DNA of 64,000 nt from Phytoactinopolyspora alkaliphila. Lineage in GTDB: Bacteria > Actinomycetota > Actinomycetes > Jiangellales > Jiangellaceae. Numbering within the stretch: position 1 is the stretch's first letter; each line of letters starts with the position of its first letter. The stretch covers positions 62,001 through 126,000 of the forward strand of contig NZ_JAAGOB010000001.1 in the NCBI RefSeq assembly GCF_010550695.1, read 5' to 3'. A program made the position numbers and the translations under genes. Of this stretch, positions 8,042-17,390 are shown in pieces. The notes under the pieces were generated by a model. It saw nothing but the letters and a program-made list of their open reading frames with translations, searched no databases and had not been told where the DNA came from.

Positions 8042-8905
8042 TCATCTGTCGCAGCCCCCCGCACGGTCGGGGCGTATGTACGGCTGCCGGATCTGCTCGA
8101 TCCCCTTGTAGGCGTACGGGTCCTCGCCGGCCACCAGGACGACGTCGCGGAAGTCGGCCTGCGCCATCGGCTGACCTTCGGCCGGACGCCCCCACGGCAG
8201 CAGGGACGTCGCGCTCATGTAGTGGTTCACCAGCGCCCGGCGATACCCCCGGCCGCCGGTGTTCGGCAGCGACTTGTGGAGCAGGTACCCGTTGAACAGC
8301 AGGACAGAGCCCGCCGGGATCTCCACCGGGACGGCGTCGGCGTCGGTGTACGGAAAGTCGAAGGACTCCACGGTGCAGTCGTAGCGCGGGTCGTTGTGCT
8401 CCCGGTTCGGAAAGATGACGCCACGGCGGTGCGATCCAGGCAGGACCCACAGGCAGCCGTTCTCCACGGTCGCGTCGTCCAGTGCTATCCACGCCGCGGT
8501 CAGGGAGCGGTCCCGGGTGGGGATGAAGAACTCGTCCTGGTGCCAGGCCTGGCCGGGTTTACCCTCCGCTTTGATGAACAGCATCGACTGCATCGCCTTG
8601 ACGTCCGGGCCGATCACGTGGGTCAGCGCATCGACGACGACCGGGTGCCGCATCCCCTCGAGCATGAGCGCGGAGAGCTTGTGCGGGTAGTGGATGCACA
8701 GGTACCGGCGCATCACCTCGTCGTCGGAGAGCGACGCGCCGGCGTCGGAGCCGCCCTTGATCTCGCCGAGTTCACCTCGGCAGATGCGCAGCGTCTCGAC
8801 GCGCAGCTCGTCGACCTCGTGCGCGCTCAGTGCGCCGTCGAGGATGACGTAGCCGTCGCGGGCGAACTGGTCGGAAAGTGTCCGGGCGGACGTCTCTACG
8901 GTCAT
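8042..8905 (-). CDS. phytanoyl-CoA dioxygenase (PhyH) family, Fe(II)/2-oxoglutarate-dependent
   Basis: 287 residues. The metal-binding facial triad is visible as WHQDEF (His122, Asp124) and LLHKSLPN (His210), with the 2-oxoglutarate-binding Arg in YRRALVNH (Arg222 or 223). The fold should be a double-stranded beta-helix, and the protein is cytoplasmic. Bacterial PhyH proteins hydroxylate diverse small molecules (ectoine, fatty acyl groups, phosphonates, halogenated compounds); many remain uncharacterised. Position between the secreted glycosidase genes and the AraC-type regulator suggests a substrate from the same catabolic route, but this is inference. ATG start; a hairpin separates it from the upstream gene, so it may have its own promoter. 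Confidence 0.87.
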   Translation of the reverse strand: MTVETSARTLSDQFARDGYVILDGALSAHEVDELRVETLRICRGELGEIKGGSDAGASLSDDEVMRRYLCIHYPHKLSALMLEGMRHPVVVDALTHVIGPDVKAMQSMLFIKAEGKPGQAWHQDEFFIPTRDRSLTAAWIALDDATVENGCLWVLPGSHRRGVIFPNREHNDPRYDCTVESFDFPYTDADAVPVEIPAGSVLLFNGYLLHKSLPNTGGRGYRRALVNHYMSATSLLPWGRPAEGQPMAQADFRDVVLVAGEDPYAYKGIEQIRQPYIRPDRAGGCDR

Positions 8906-8934
8906 GAAGGCCTCCTTGATTCAGTATCAACCAT

Positions 8935-8971
8935 GCCGGTCAGCCACAGCAGGAGGCCATGGCTGACCGGC
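8935..8971 (-). terminator. 12-bp stem-loop downstream of the sialidase-like/esterase gene
   Basis: GCCGGTCAGCCA (8935-8946) is the exact reverse complement of TGGCTGACCGGC (8960-8971), with a 13-base loop. It lies just past the stop of the large minus-strand gene and before the PhyH start, consistent with a terminator or a transcript-end stabiliser. Confidence 0.7.
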
Positions 8972-9006
8972 GCAGGCTGATGGCGAATCAGGTCATCTGC
9001 CGCCCG

Positions 9007-12000
9007 TCAGAAGCGGAGCCAGGTGTCGCTGAGGCCCTGTTGTTCGACGCCGGGCTTGGAGTAGTCGCAGACGCCGCCGGGGAAGATCGCCTCCAGGCGG
9101 TCCCACTGCTCGGCATCTAACTGCACCGCGTACTCCTCCGGGTCTGGTGCCTTCAACTGGCATTTGACCACGTCCGCGGCGACGCTCTCACCGGCGACCT
9201 CCCGGGGAAACGATGCTGTCGGGTACAGCTGCTCGCATTCACCGGCCGGGTCCCGGTCCAGCGTCTCCGCGATGAACACGGGGTTCGTGTCGCGGGTGTT
9301 GCACCCCTCCACGAGGTCCGCCGGCCGCGCCCGGACGATCTTGTCGATCGGTGCGTCACCGGAGGTGTCCGCCGCGATGGCGGTGAGCCAGTCGTCCATC
9401 TCGATGATGGCGTGCCGCAGCATCGGACTGTCCGTGCTGAAACCGCCATAGCGGATGTCTTCCAGCAGGCTGACGTAATTGGCGGAGGTGCCGTTCGCCT
9501 CCGCCATGCGCTCCTTCATCGAGAACGTGTGGTAGCGCAGGTGCAGCTCGCCGTTCGGGTTGTCGTCCCGGTACGCCCGGTAGTCGATGACCGGGATGCC
9601 GGCGAGCCCTCCGCCGCCGCTGGCCAGCCGGCCAGTCTGGTAGGCGATCCGGATCGCCTCCTGGTCTCCGGCCGTCCGCTCCGGCCGGATGTTCGCGTCG
9701 TGGTCGAACCCGCCCACGTGCTCGTTGAGGTCCAGGAACTGCTCGGGGCTGATCGTTCCGTCGTTCAGCGCTTGCAGCCCGTACTGGATCCCGACGTTGT
9801 CCAGCGGGCGCCGGGCGAACCCGGTGGCCGGATCCCGCCCGTACACGTTCACCGCGTGGTCGTAGACGCCGCAGCGCACACCGGTGGGGTTGGTGTCCGG
9901 GTGGTATCGCTGCGCTGCGGGGACGATGCCGCAGAACGAACGCGGGTCGATCCGGCGCGCTCCGCCCGAGACGGCGCCCGCGGTGGCGTACGTGGCGAAT
10001 CCGGTGGCGGCGCGCTGCTCCTCCTCGGTCCACTCGGTGTCCGTGCTGGCGAAGTACGTGTCGAGCAGCCAGGCGTCGGTGATCATGTTGACCGTGCTGA
10101 AACCGACGTCAGGGAACGACGAGCCGATGATGATGCCATCGAAGATCCCTGGATAGTTGTCGGTGGTCTGATACGCCTGGTAGGAGCCTCCGGACGAGCC
10201 GAAGCCGATGACGTGCTTCGCCGGGCCGTAGGTTTCGATGAAGCGCTCCTTCACCATCATCGCCGACTCCGCCGCCGTGAGATCCGAGCAGTTCGAGCCG
10301 AAGACGTTCAGCGACGACGACATCACGCCGTAGCCCTGGCCCAGCATGAATGCGTCGACGACTCCGCCGGTATTGCGGCCCTGCCGGTACCAGCCGTTGG
10401 TGCAGCCGCCCCCGAGGGTGAAGATCGCGGCGCCGTTCCAGGCTGCGGGCGGGCTGTCGAACGACGGCTCCGGCTCGGTCAAAGGATCATGCAGCACCGT
10501 GTGCTGGTAGATCGACCGGTTCACGGTGCCGGTTTCCATCCGGACGACGAACGGTGCGTCGTCGCCCGTCGACGTGGTGGTGGTCGCCATGTCGTCCGGG
10601 TACGACGACGCACCGTCCGGCCAGGGCGCGTAGGTGTCCCCGGTGGTCCGGTAGAAGTAGTCGACGCGGGTCTGGACCGAGCAGTTCTCGTCGAGTGGTG
10701 CGCCGAGGTTGCCGCCGATCACAGGCATGGTGAACGACGTGGTCTCGCAGGCGAACGGCTGCTGGTGCGGGCCGGAGAACACCGGCCCCTCAGTAGGGTG
10801 GTTGACCACCACCAGCTGTGAGCGCCGGCTCTCCCCGCCGGTCGCCGCCACCACGTTGTCTCCGGTGTTGAGGCCGGTCACCACGCCGGTCAGCGTGCGG
10901 GCATCCTCGTCGACGACGAAGTCAGCGGTGACGTCGAGATCATTGGCCTGCACCGCCACGTCGTCCAGGGCAATGTCCTCGCCGACGTCGATCCGGATCA
11001 GCGAGTCGCCGCCCGAGACCGTGTCCGGCCGCCCGGACAACGTGGTGAGCCTGAGCGACTCGTCGTCCTCACCGTCGTCGCCGGCGGGGTTCGTGGTCGC
11101 CGAGACGGGATCGGACGCCATGCTGCCGCGGTCGGGCCGGCCGGGCTGGGTGGCGGTGATGGCGTAGACGCGGTGTTCGTAGGCCGTGCCGGGGGAGAGG
11201 CCAGTGCTGGTGAAGGTCGTCTCGCCGGCGGGCGTCTCTCCGGCGAGCTCCCACGCGCCGGTTCCGGCTGGGCGTCGTTCGACGTGATAGCCGGTGGCAC
11301 CCTCCCTGGCGGTCCAGGTCACGTCGATGCTCGACGACGACGCGGCCGCGGCCTGGACGTCGTCGGGCGTGTCCGGCACCGGGTCCCGGGTGAGGGTGAT
11401 GCCGTCCGCGACGACGAAGCCGTCGGCGTCGTTGCTCAGCTCCACCGATCCGGAGCTGCCGGCCTCGAACCGGTAGGTGCCGAGATTCACCCACACGCCC
11501 GGGCGGTCCGCGTCGGCCAGACTGCGGGCCTGGCCGCGCTGGTCCACCCGGACGGTGGTGCTGCCGTCAGCGTGGTTGATCGTGTACGGCGCGTTGGACG
11601 CCCGGTTCGGATGCGAGACGTACCAGGCGAGCACCTGATACTCACCAGCCACGGGCACGTCGAGCCGGAATCGGGCCAGCCGGTCACCGGTGCCCGCGGG
11701 CGCGGAGCGGTAGCTGACGCCGTAGTACGGGTGCCCGGCCTGACCGGTGGCGCGGCTCCAGGTTCCCGACACCATCTGGAAGTCGCCGACCGACTCGTCG
11801 TCGACCACCACATCGCGGATCAGATCGTGGTCACCGCCGCCGGAGATCAGCGTCAAGTGGTCCACGCCGATCGTGGTGCCGCCCTGGTGGCCCTCGCCTA
11901 CCAGCGTGAACCGGATGCGGTGTCCGCCCTGGCGCAAGTGGACGGTGCCGTGCTGGTAGGTCTGGTAGGCCGCGTTCGCGGGCAGGGTCGGATCGACGAG

Positions 12001-14181
12001 CCCGTCTGGCAGGTCGGTGCCGTCGATGCTGACCTGGACCTTGCCGCGGTTCCAGTGCCGGTGGTAGCGCACGGCGATCTCATACTCGCCCGCGCCGTCG
12101 ACGGTGAACGGGATCTCGACATAGTCGCCCGGTGCCTGAGCATCGTACTGGAGGTACCGGCCGCCACGCGCGTTCTCATCTTCGACGACCTCGGTGCCGC
12201 CCGGCCGGTCAGGGTTCGAGCGGGTTCGCTCCAGCGGGAGATGGACGACGGCGTCGTCGGGGACGTTGCTCGCACCGTCGGTGACCAGCCCGGCGATCTC
12301 AGCGGGGGACAGTACCCGGTCGAACAGCAGCGTCTCGTCGATGCCGCCGGTCAGGGCGTTGGCGCCGTCGGGCCGTTGACCGATGTGGATGCCCTCGCGG
12401 GCATTGCTGGACACAGACCCGACCGGGCTGGCACCCGAGGCCACCGCCTCTCCGTCCAGGTACAGCGTCACAGCGTCGCGGTCCCGGGTGAGGGCCACGT
12501 GGTGCCATTCGCCGTCGGCGTAGTTCCCGGGGGCGGTCAATGCCCGTGTCCCCGCTCCGGTGTCCACCAGGGCGCGCAGCCGGTTGTCGCCGGGTTCCGC
12601 CCGGATCCACCACTGCGGGGTGCTGCTTCCCATCGCGTAGGCCCACATGATCGCCTGCGAGCTCTGCTCCTCGGTGCGGAACCACGCCGCGGTGGTGAAC
12701 TCGTCGCCGGCGCTTGCCACGGAACGGGTGAGCGGAATCTGCAGATGGTCGTCCGCACTGAGCTCGAGCGCCGAGCCGACCGCTCCCTTCGTCACCGTGG
12801 GGCTTCCGGTGACGGCGGCATGATTTCGGTGTGCGGAGATGTCCGGTGTGATCGTCGAGATCCGCGGCACTCTCGACCCAGGCCTGGTGCGGACGTCGGC
12901 GGTGGCGCCGAGTTCGACCGCCTGCTCGGCGACGCCGCCGCCGTTGGATCCGTCGTCACGGCCATCGGTAAGCCACGCGAGGTCGAACGTGGCTACCGCG
13001 ACCCGTTGCGGCGCGGAGAGGATCTCGCCGTCGCGGCCGTAGATGAGCACGATGGTTCCGTCGGCCAGCACGGCCATGTCGGAGTAGTACGAGGAGCCGG
13101 CGTTGATCATCTTCTCGTACCGGTAGGTGTAGCCGTCGTCGTAGCTCACCCCGATGGTGAGCGCCTCGCGGCGGGCCGAGTCCGGCCGGCTGTGCAGCAC
13201 CCGGCTCACCCCGTCCGCGCCGGTGAACTGCACGAAGCCCGCGTCCACCGCCGTGTACCGGCCCGTGGCCGGCTCCAGGACCGGATCCGACCAAGTGATC
13301 CCGCCGTCCGTACTGACCGCGCTGATCCGGTTGCGATGCCCGCCAGCGGCCGAGCGGCCGTTGACCACGACGGCGCCGTCGTCGCGCTGCCAGATCCGGC
13401 TCTCGTTGATCGGATAGTCGATGTCCACCGGGATCGGCTCACCGGCTTCCCAGGTGTCGCCGTGGTCATCACTGTAGATCAGCGACACCCCGTACAGACG
13501 TTCCGGAACGGTATGGCCGATCACCTCACGGCGATGCAACACCTGCAGTGCCAGCCGCCCGTCGTCCAGCTGGATGCCGTGCCCCGGCCCGGGACCGTGC
13601 AGCGTCCAGCCGTAGTCGTTGTCCTCGAACAGCTCCGGCATCTCGACCGGGTCGGTCCAGGTCAGGCCATCGTCATCGCTGTGGACCATGAAGACTTCCT
13701 GGCGATCACCGGAGCAGGTGGTGTTGCCCTGGTCGCGCAGCGACATCCCGAAGAAGACGAAGATGTCGCCGGTCTCCTGGTCGACCACCGGTGACGGGTT
13801 GCCCCACGACTGGCCTTCTTCCGCCGGCACCACTACCTGGGACGGCTCCCAGCTGGCGCCGGCGTCGGTGCTGCGCCGGAGGAGCAGTTCCCGGGGGCCG
13901 GCGTCGCACGTCTCGTGCCGTCCCTCCGTGAAGGCCAGGATGGTGTCCTGCGGAGTCACCGCCAGCCCGTGCACGTGGTAGTTCTCCAGCGGGTCCGTCT
14001 CGGAATCCCACAGGATCGTCTCATCGTAGAAGCCGTGCTCGGCGTCGGCCGCCTGGGGGAGATTCGCAGCGGGGAGGGTCGCCGACGATGGTGCGGCGAC
14101 CAGGGCGCCGGCGGCGAGCGTGCCGGCCGAGAGCAGGACCGCGGCAGCTTTTCGCCGCGCGGTCAACCAGCGGTTGGTCAT
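9007..14181 (-). CDS. secreted sialidase-like (Asp-box) multidomain protein with C-terminal serine-hydrolase-like domain
   Basis: 1,724 residues from the ATG preceded by GAAAGGGG. Order: Sec signal peptide (1-34); six-bladed Asp-box sialidase-like domain (about 48-410; Asp boxes such as STDAGASW, SDDDGLTW and SDDHGDTW); LamG-type domain (about 450-650); CBM-like beta-sandwich (about 665-785); golvesin/xanthan-lyase-type C domain (about 786-932); FN3 (about 937-1030); and a C-terminal alpha/beta-hydrolase-like part (about 1045-1724; resembles DUF6351) with the elbow GFGSSGGS, Ser1330. GH33 catalytic positions seen are Asp93, Glu260, Arg276, Arg338 and Tyr365/366, but the first Arg of the triad (the RIP motif) is replaced by His69 (NYHVHG). 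It is paralogous to the next gene, which lacks the hydrolase part. Substrate undetermined. Confidence 0.85.
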   Translation of the reverse strand: MTNRWLTARRKAAAVLLSAGTLAAGALVAAPSSATLPAANLPQAADAEHGFYDETILWDSETDPLENYHVHGLAVTPQDTILAFTEGRHETCDAGPRELLLRRSTDAGASWEPSQVVVPAEEGQSWGNPSPVVDQETGDIFVFFGMSLRDQGNTTCSGDRQEVFMVHSDDDGLTWTDPVEMPELFEDNDYGWTLHGPGPGHGIQLDDGRLALQVLHRREVIGHTVPERLYGVSLIYSDDHGDTWEAGEPIPVDIDYPINESRIWQRDDGAVVVNGRSAAGGHRNRISAVSTDGGITWSDPVLEPATGRYTAVDAGFVQFTGADGVSRVLHSRPDSARREALTIGVSYDDGYTYRYEKMINAGSSYYSDMAVLADGTIVLIYGRDGEILSAPQRVAVATFDLAWLTDGRDDGSNGGGVAEQAVELGATADVRTRPGSRVPRISTITPDISAHRNHAAVTGSPTVTKGAVGSALELSADDHLQIPLTRSVASAGDEFTTAAWFRTEEQSSQAIMWAYAMGSSTPQWWIRAEPGDNRLRALVDTGAGTRALTAPGNYADGEWHHVALTRDRDAVTLYLDGEAVASGASPVGSVSSNAREGIHIGQRPDGANALTGGIDETLLFDRVLSPAEIAGLVTDGASNVPDDAVVHLPLERTRSNPDRPGGTEVVEDENARGGRYLQYDAQAPGDYVEIPFTVDGAGEYEIAVRYHRHWNRGKVQVSIDGTDLPDGLVDPTLPANAAYQTYQHGTVHLRQGGHRIRFTLVGEGHQGGTTIGVDHLTLISGGGDHDLIRDVVVDDESVGDFQMVSGTWSRATGQAGHPYYGVSYRSAPAGTGDRLARFRLDVPVAGEYQVLAWYVSHPNRASNAPYTINHADGSTTVRVDQRGQARSLADADRPGVWVNLGTYRFEAGSSGSVELSNDADGFVVADGITLTRDPVPDTPDDVQAAAASSSSIDVTWTAREGATGYHVERRPAGTGAWELAGETPAGETTFTSTGLSPGTAYEHRVYAITATQPGRPDRGSMASDPVSATTNPAGDDGEDDESLRLTTLSGRPDTVSGGDSLIRIDVGEDIALDDVAVQANDLDVTADFVVDEDARTLTGVVTGLNTGDNVVAATGGESRRSQLVVVNHPTEGPVFSGPHQQPFACETTSFTMPVIGGNLGAPLDENCSVQTRVDYFYRTTGDTYAPWPDGASSYPDDMATTTTSTGDDAPFVVRMETGTVNRSIYQHTVLHDPLTEPEPSFDSPPAAWNGAAIFTLGGGCTNGWYRQGRNTGGVVDAFMLGQGYGVMSSSLNVFGSNCSDLTAAESAMMVKERFIETYGPAKHVIGFGSSGGSYQAYQTTDNYPGIFDGIIIGSSFPDVGFSTVNMITDAWLLDTYFASTDTEWTEEEQRAATGFATYATAGAVSGGARRIDPRSFCGIVPAAQRYHPDTNPTGVRCGVYDHAVNVYGRDPATGFARRPLDNVGIQYGLQALNDGTISPEQFLDLNEHVGGFDHDANIRPERTAGDQEAIRIAYQTGRLASGGGGLAGIPVIDYRAYRDDNPNGELHLRYHTFSMKERMAEANGTSANYVSLLEDIRYGGFSTDSPMLRHAIIEMDDWLTAIAADTSGDAPIDKIVRARPADLVEGCNTRDTNPVFIAETLDRDPAGECEQLYPTASFPREVAGESVAADVVKCQLKAPDPEEYAVQLDAEQWDRLEAIFPGGVCDYSKPGVEQQGLSDTWLRF

Positions 14182-14214
14182 GGTGTTGCCCCTTTCCAAC
14201 TCGATGCAGTGATG

Positions 14215-17200
14215 TCAGGTGGTTGTTGCCTGGACGGGATCGGTGGGCAGGCTGCCCCGGGCCGGGCGGCCCGGGTGGGTGTCGACGACGGCGTAGACGC
14301 GGTGTTCGTAGGCCGTGCCGGGGGAGAGGCCGGTGCTGGTGAGGGTGGTCTGGTCGCCGGGCGTTTCGCCGGCGAACTCCCACGCGCCGGTTCCGGCTGG
14401 GCGTCGTTCGACGTGATAGCCGGTGGCACCCTCACTGGCGATCCAGGTCACGTCGATGCTTGACGACGACGCGGCGGTGGCCTGGACGTCGTCGGGGGTG
14501 TCCGGCACGGGGTCGCGGGTCAGGGTGATGGCGTCGGCGATGACGAAGCCGTCGGCGTCGTTGCCGAGTTCCACCGATCCGGAGCTGCCGGCCTCGAACC
14601 GGTGGGTGCCGAGGTTCACCCAGACGCCGGGGCGGTCCGGGTCGGTGAGGCTGCGGGCTTGTCCGCGTTGGTCGACGCGGACCGTGGTCTCGCCGTCGGC
14701 GTGGTTGATCGTGTACGGCGCGTTTGACGCCCGGTTCGGATGTGAGACGTACCAGGCGAGCACCTGGTAGTCGTCCGTCACGGGCACGTCCGGCCTCCAC
14801 CGGACGGCACGGTCCCCCGTCCCGGTGGAAGCGGACCGGTAGCTCACGCCGTAGTACGGATGGCCCGCCTGGCCGGTGGCCCGGCCCCAGGTCCCCGACA
14901 TCTCGAAGGCGCCCACCGAGTCGTCGTCGACCACCGCGTCGCGGACCAGGTCGTGGTCGCTGCCGCCGGAGATCAAGGTCAGGTGGTCGGGCGTGATCGC
15001 GGTGCCGCCGAGCCGGCCTTCGTCCACCAGCGTGAATCGGATCCGGTGCAGTCCCTTGTCCAGTGAGACGGTGCCGAGCTGGTAGGTCTCGTACGCCTCG
15101 TTCGCGGCCAGCGACGGGTCGATCAGGCCTTCCGGCAGGTCGGCGCCGTCGATGCTGACCTGGATCTGCCCGCGGTCCCAGAAACGGTGGTAGCGGACGG
15201 CCACCTCGAAGTCACCCGAGTCCCGGGGGAGCCGGAAAGGCACGTCGATGTAGTCGCCAGGGGCGGCGGCCTCGTAGTGCAGTGCGCGTCCGCCGCGGGC
15301 GTTGGCGTCGTCGACGACACGTGGCCGCTCCGGAAGGACCGGCTGCGGCCGGGTTTCCTCCAGCGGCAGGCGCACCACCGCACCACCGGGAGGAGTCGCG
15401 CCGGAGCCTGCGTCCGCGAGCGCAGCGATCTCACTGGCCGGCAGCGCGGTGTCGTACAGGTAGACCTCGTCGACGGCGCCGGTGAACGGATTGGCTCCGT
15501 CCGGCCGCTGCCCGATGTGGATGCCGAGCCGGGCGCCGGCCGACGCCGAGCCGAACAGGTTCTCGGCCTCGGCCGCCAGTTCGCCGTCGACGTAGAGCGC
15601 CATCGCGTCGTCGGAGCGGGTCAGCGCCACGTGGTGCCACTCGCCGTCGGCGACGTCGCCCGGGGCCACCAGAGAACGCGTCGCGGCGCCGGAGTCGAGC
15701 AGGGCGCGAATGCGGTTGTCGCCGGGTTCCGCGCGGATCCACCACTGGGGCGTGCTGGAACCCATGCCGTACGCCCACATGATCGTCTGTGAGGTCTGCT
15801 GCTCGGTGCGGAACCAGGCGGCGGCGGTGAATGTCTCGCCGGCCCCCGTGATCGAGTCGGACCGCGGAAGTTCGAGATGATCGCCCGGGCCGAACTCCAG
15901 CGCCGGACCGACCGCCCCGTCGACCGCGTCGGGAGAACCGGCCACGATGGCGTGGTTGGCGTGACCCGACGCGTCTGGCGTGACCGTGCTGAACACCGGC
16001 TTCCCGGTCTTGGTCCCCGTGCGCACCCCGGCCGTGCTAGCCAGCTCGACCTCATGCTCGGTCAGGCCCGGGCCGCCCGAGCCGGTGTCCCGGCCGTCGG
16101 TGAGCCACGCGACGTCGAACCGCGCCAGGGCCACTCGACCGGGAAAGGCGAGAACGTCCCCGTCGCGGCCGTAGAGCGCGAGGATCGTGCCGTCGGACAG
16201 CACCGCGAGGTCCGAATAGTAGGACGGCCCTGGGTGCAGGGTCTTCTCGTACCGGTAGGTGTAGCCGTCGTCGTAGCTCACTGCGACGGTGAGGTTCTCC
16301 CGACGGGCGGAGTCGGGCCGGCTGTGCAGGGTGCGGCCGACGCCGTCGGGTCCCTCATACCGCAGGACACTGGAGTCGACGGCCGTGTAGCGGCCGGTGG
16401 CCGGCTCGAGGACCGGGTCCGACCAGGTGAGGCCACCGTCGGTACTCACCGCGCTGATCCGGTGCCGGTGCCCGCCCGCGGCGGCGCGCCCGTTCACCAC
16501 GACGGCGCCGTCGGCGCGCTGCCAGATCCGGCTCTCGTTGATCGGGTAGTCCGGTGAGACGGGGACCCGCCCGCCGCGCTGCCAGGTTTCGCCGTGGTCG
16601 TCGCTGTAGAGGGTGTCGATGCCGTACCGGCGCTCCGACGCGGGCAGGTTCACCGACCGCCGGTGCAGGATCGGCAGGATCAGCCGTCCGCTGTCGAGCT
16701 GGATGCCGTGCCCGGGCCCGGGGCCGTTCAGGATCCAGCCGAAGGGATTGTCGGCGAACAGATGGCCGAAGCCGACCGGGTCGCTCCAGCTCGCGCCCGA
16801 GTCGTCGCTCCTGATCAGGTTGACGTCGGCGCTGGTGGGGCCCTGGTAGAACAAGAAGGCGGTGCCCGTCTCGCTGTCGACCAGCGCGGTCGGGTTGCCC
16901 CAGGTCTCTCCGCCGGTCGGGACGAGGACCTCGGTGGGCTCCCACGTGTCGCCGCCATCGGTGCTGCGGCGCATCAGGATGTCCTTCGGGCCGCCGTCGG
17001 ACAACGCGTAACGGCCCTCCGTGAAGGCGAGGACCGTGTCGTCTGGCGTCACGGCCAAGGCGTGCACGTGGAAGTTCTCGTGCGAGTCGCTCTCGGAGTC
17101 CCACAGCGTGGTTTCGTGGAAGTAGCCGGACTCGCTCGTGCGTGGCGCTTGCGTGCGGGGTGCCGGTGTGCCGCGTGCGGCTGGGTCTGCCGCGCCCGCG

Positions 17201-17283
17201 GTGAGGGCTCCCGCGGTGAGGGCTCCCGTGACGAGGGCTCCCGCGGTGAGGATTCCGGCGATGGCGGTGAGGCGGTGCAGCAT
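14215..17283 (-). CDS. secreted sialidase-like (Asp-box) protein with LamG, CBM-like, golvesin-like and FN3 domains
   Basis: 1,022 residues with a Sec signal peptide built partly of repeated AGALT units (about 1-31). An Asp-box beta-propeller follows (about 55-400; STDGGDTW, SDDSGASW, SDDHGETW, STDGGLTW), then LamG, CBM-like, golvesin-like and FN3 modules ending at the stop. GH33-like residues are Asp96, Glu250, Arg266, Arg328 and Tyr355/356. As in its neighbour, the RIP Arg position is His (His72 in NFHVHA). It should act outside the cell as an exo-glycosidase; the accessory modules suggest binding to a polymer. ATG start after AGAGG. The gene lies 33 bases upstream of its longer paralogue, so the two are co-transcribed. 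Whether it is an authentic sialidase is doubtful because of the His substitution. Confidence 0.85.
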   Translation of the reverse strand: MLHRLTAIAGILTAGALVTGALTAGALTAGAADPAARGTPAPRTQAPRTSESGYFHETTLWDSESDSHENFHVHALAVTPDDTVLAFTEGRYALSDGGPKDILMRRSTDGGDTWEPTEVLVPTGGETWGNPTALVDSETGTAFLFYQGPTSADVNLIRSDDSGASWSDPVGFGHLFADNPFGWILNGPGPGHGIQLDSGRLILPILHRRSVNLPASERRYGIDTLYSDDHGETWQRGGRVPVSPDYPINESRIWQRADGAVVVNGRAAAGGHRHRISAVSTDGGLTWSDPVLEPATGRYTAVDSSVLRYEGPDGVGRTLHSRPDSARRENLTVAVSYDDGYTYRYEKTLHPGPSYYSDLAVLSDGTILALYGRDGDVLAFPGRVALARFDVAWLTDGRDTGSGGPGLTEHEVELASTAGVRTGTKTGKPVFSTVTPDASGHANHAIVAGSPDAVDGAVGPALEFGPGDHLELPRSDSITGAGETFTAAAWFRTEQQTSQTIMWAYGMGSSTPQWWIRAEPGDNRIRALLDSGAATRSLVAPGDVADGEWHHVALTRSDDAMALYVDGELAAEAENLFGSASAGARLGIHIGQRPDGANPFTGAVDEVYLYDTALPASEIAALADAGSGATPPGGAVVRLPLEETRPQPVLPERPRVVDDANARGGRALHYEAAAPGDYIDVPFRLPRDSGDFEVAVRYHRFWDRGQIQVSIDGADLPEGLIDPSLAANEAYETYQLGTVSLDKGLHRIRFTLVDEGRLGGTAITPDHLTLISGGSDHDLVRDAVVDDDSVGAFEMSGTWGRATGQAGHPYYGVSYRSASTGTGDRAVRWRPDVPVTDDYQVLAWYVSHPNRASNAPYTINHADGETTVRVDQRGQARSLTDPDRPGVWVNLGTHRFEAGSSGSVELGNDADGFVIADAITLTRDPVPDTPDDVQATAASSSSIDVTWIASEGATGYHVERRPAGTGAWEFAGETPGDQTTLTSTGLSPGTAYEHRVYAVVDTHPGRPARGSLPTDPVQATTT
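17195..17254. repeat. four 15-base tandem units inside the signal-peptide coding region
   Basis: The unit CCCGCGGTGAGGGCT occurs exactly twice (17195-17209, 17210-17224), followed by two variants to 17254. It is in frame and encodes repeated AGALT-type pentapeptides in the hydrophobic core of the secretion signal. Slippage here would lengthen or shorten the signal by five residues at a time without a frameshift. Confidence 0.85.
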
Positions 17284-17390
17284 TGCGTCGACCTCTTTCC
17301 TCTGGCTGGCGCCAGGTGCGGCGGGTTCAGCTGGTGAGGTTCAGGTGAGTGCCGGGGGCAGGGGAAGGCGTGCCGTTTGTTTCAGCCGTG

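Noticed and set aside
11173-13794. 873-codon open frame on the plus strand opposite the sialidase-like/esterase gene
   Set aside because: Antisense open frames are common in GC-rich DNA; the minus strand has recognisable domains throughout and the plus-strand translation has no known pattern.
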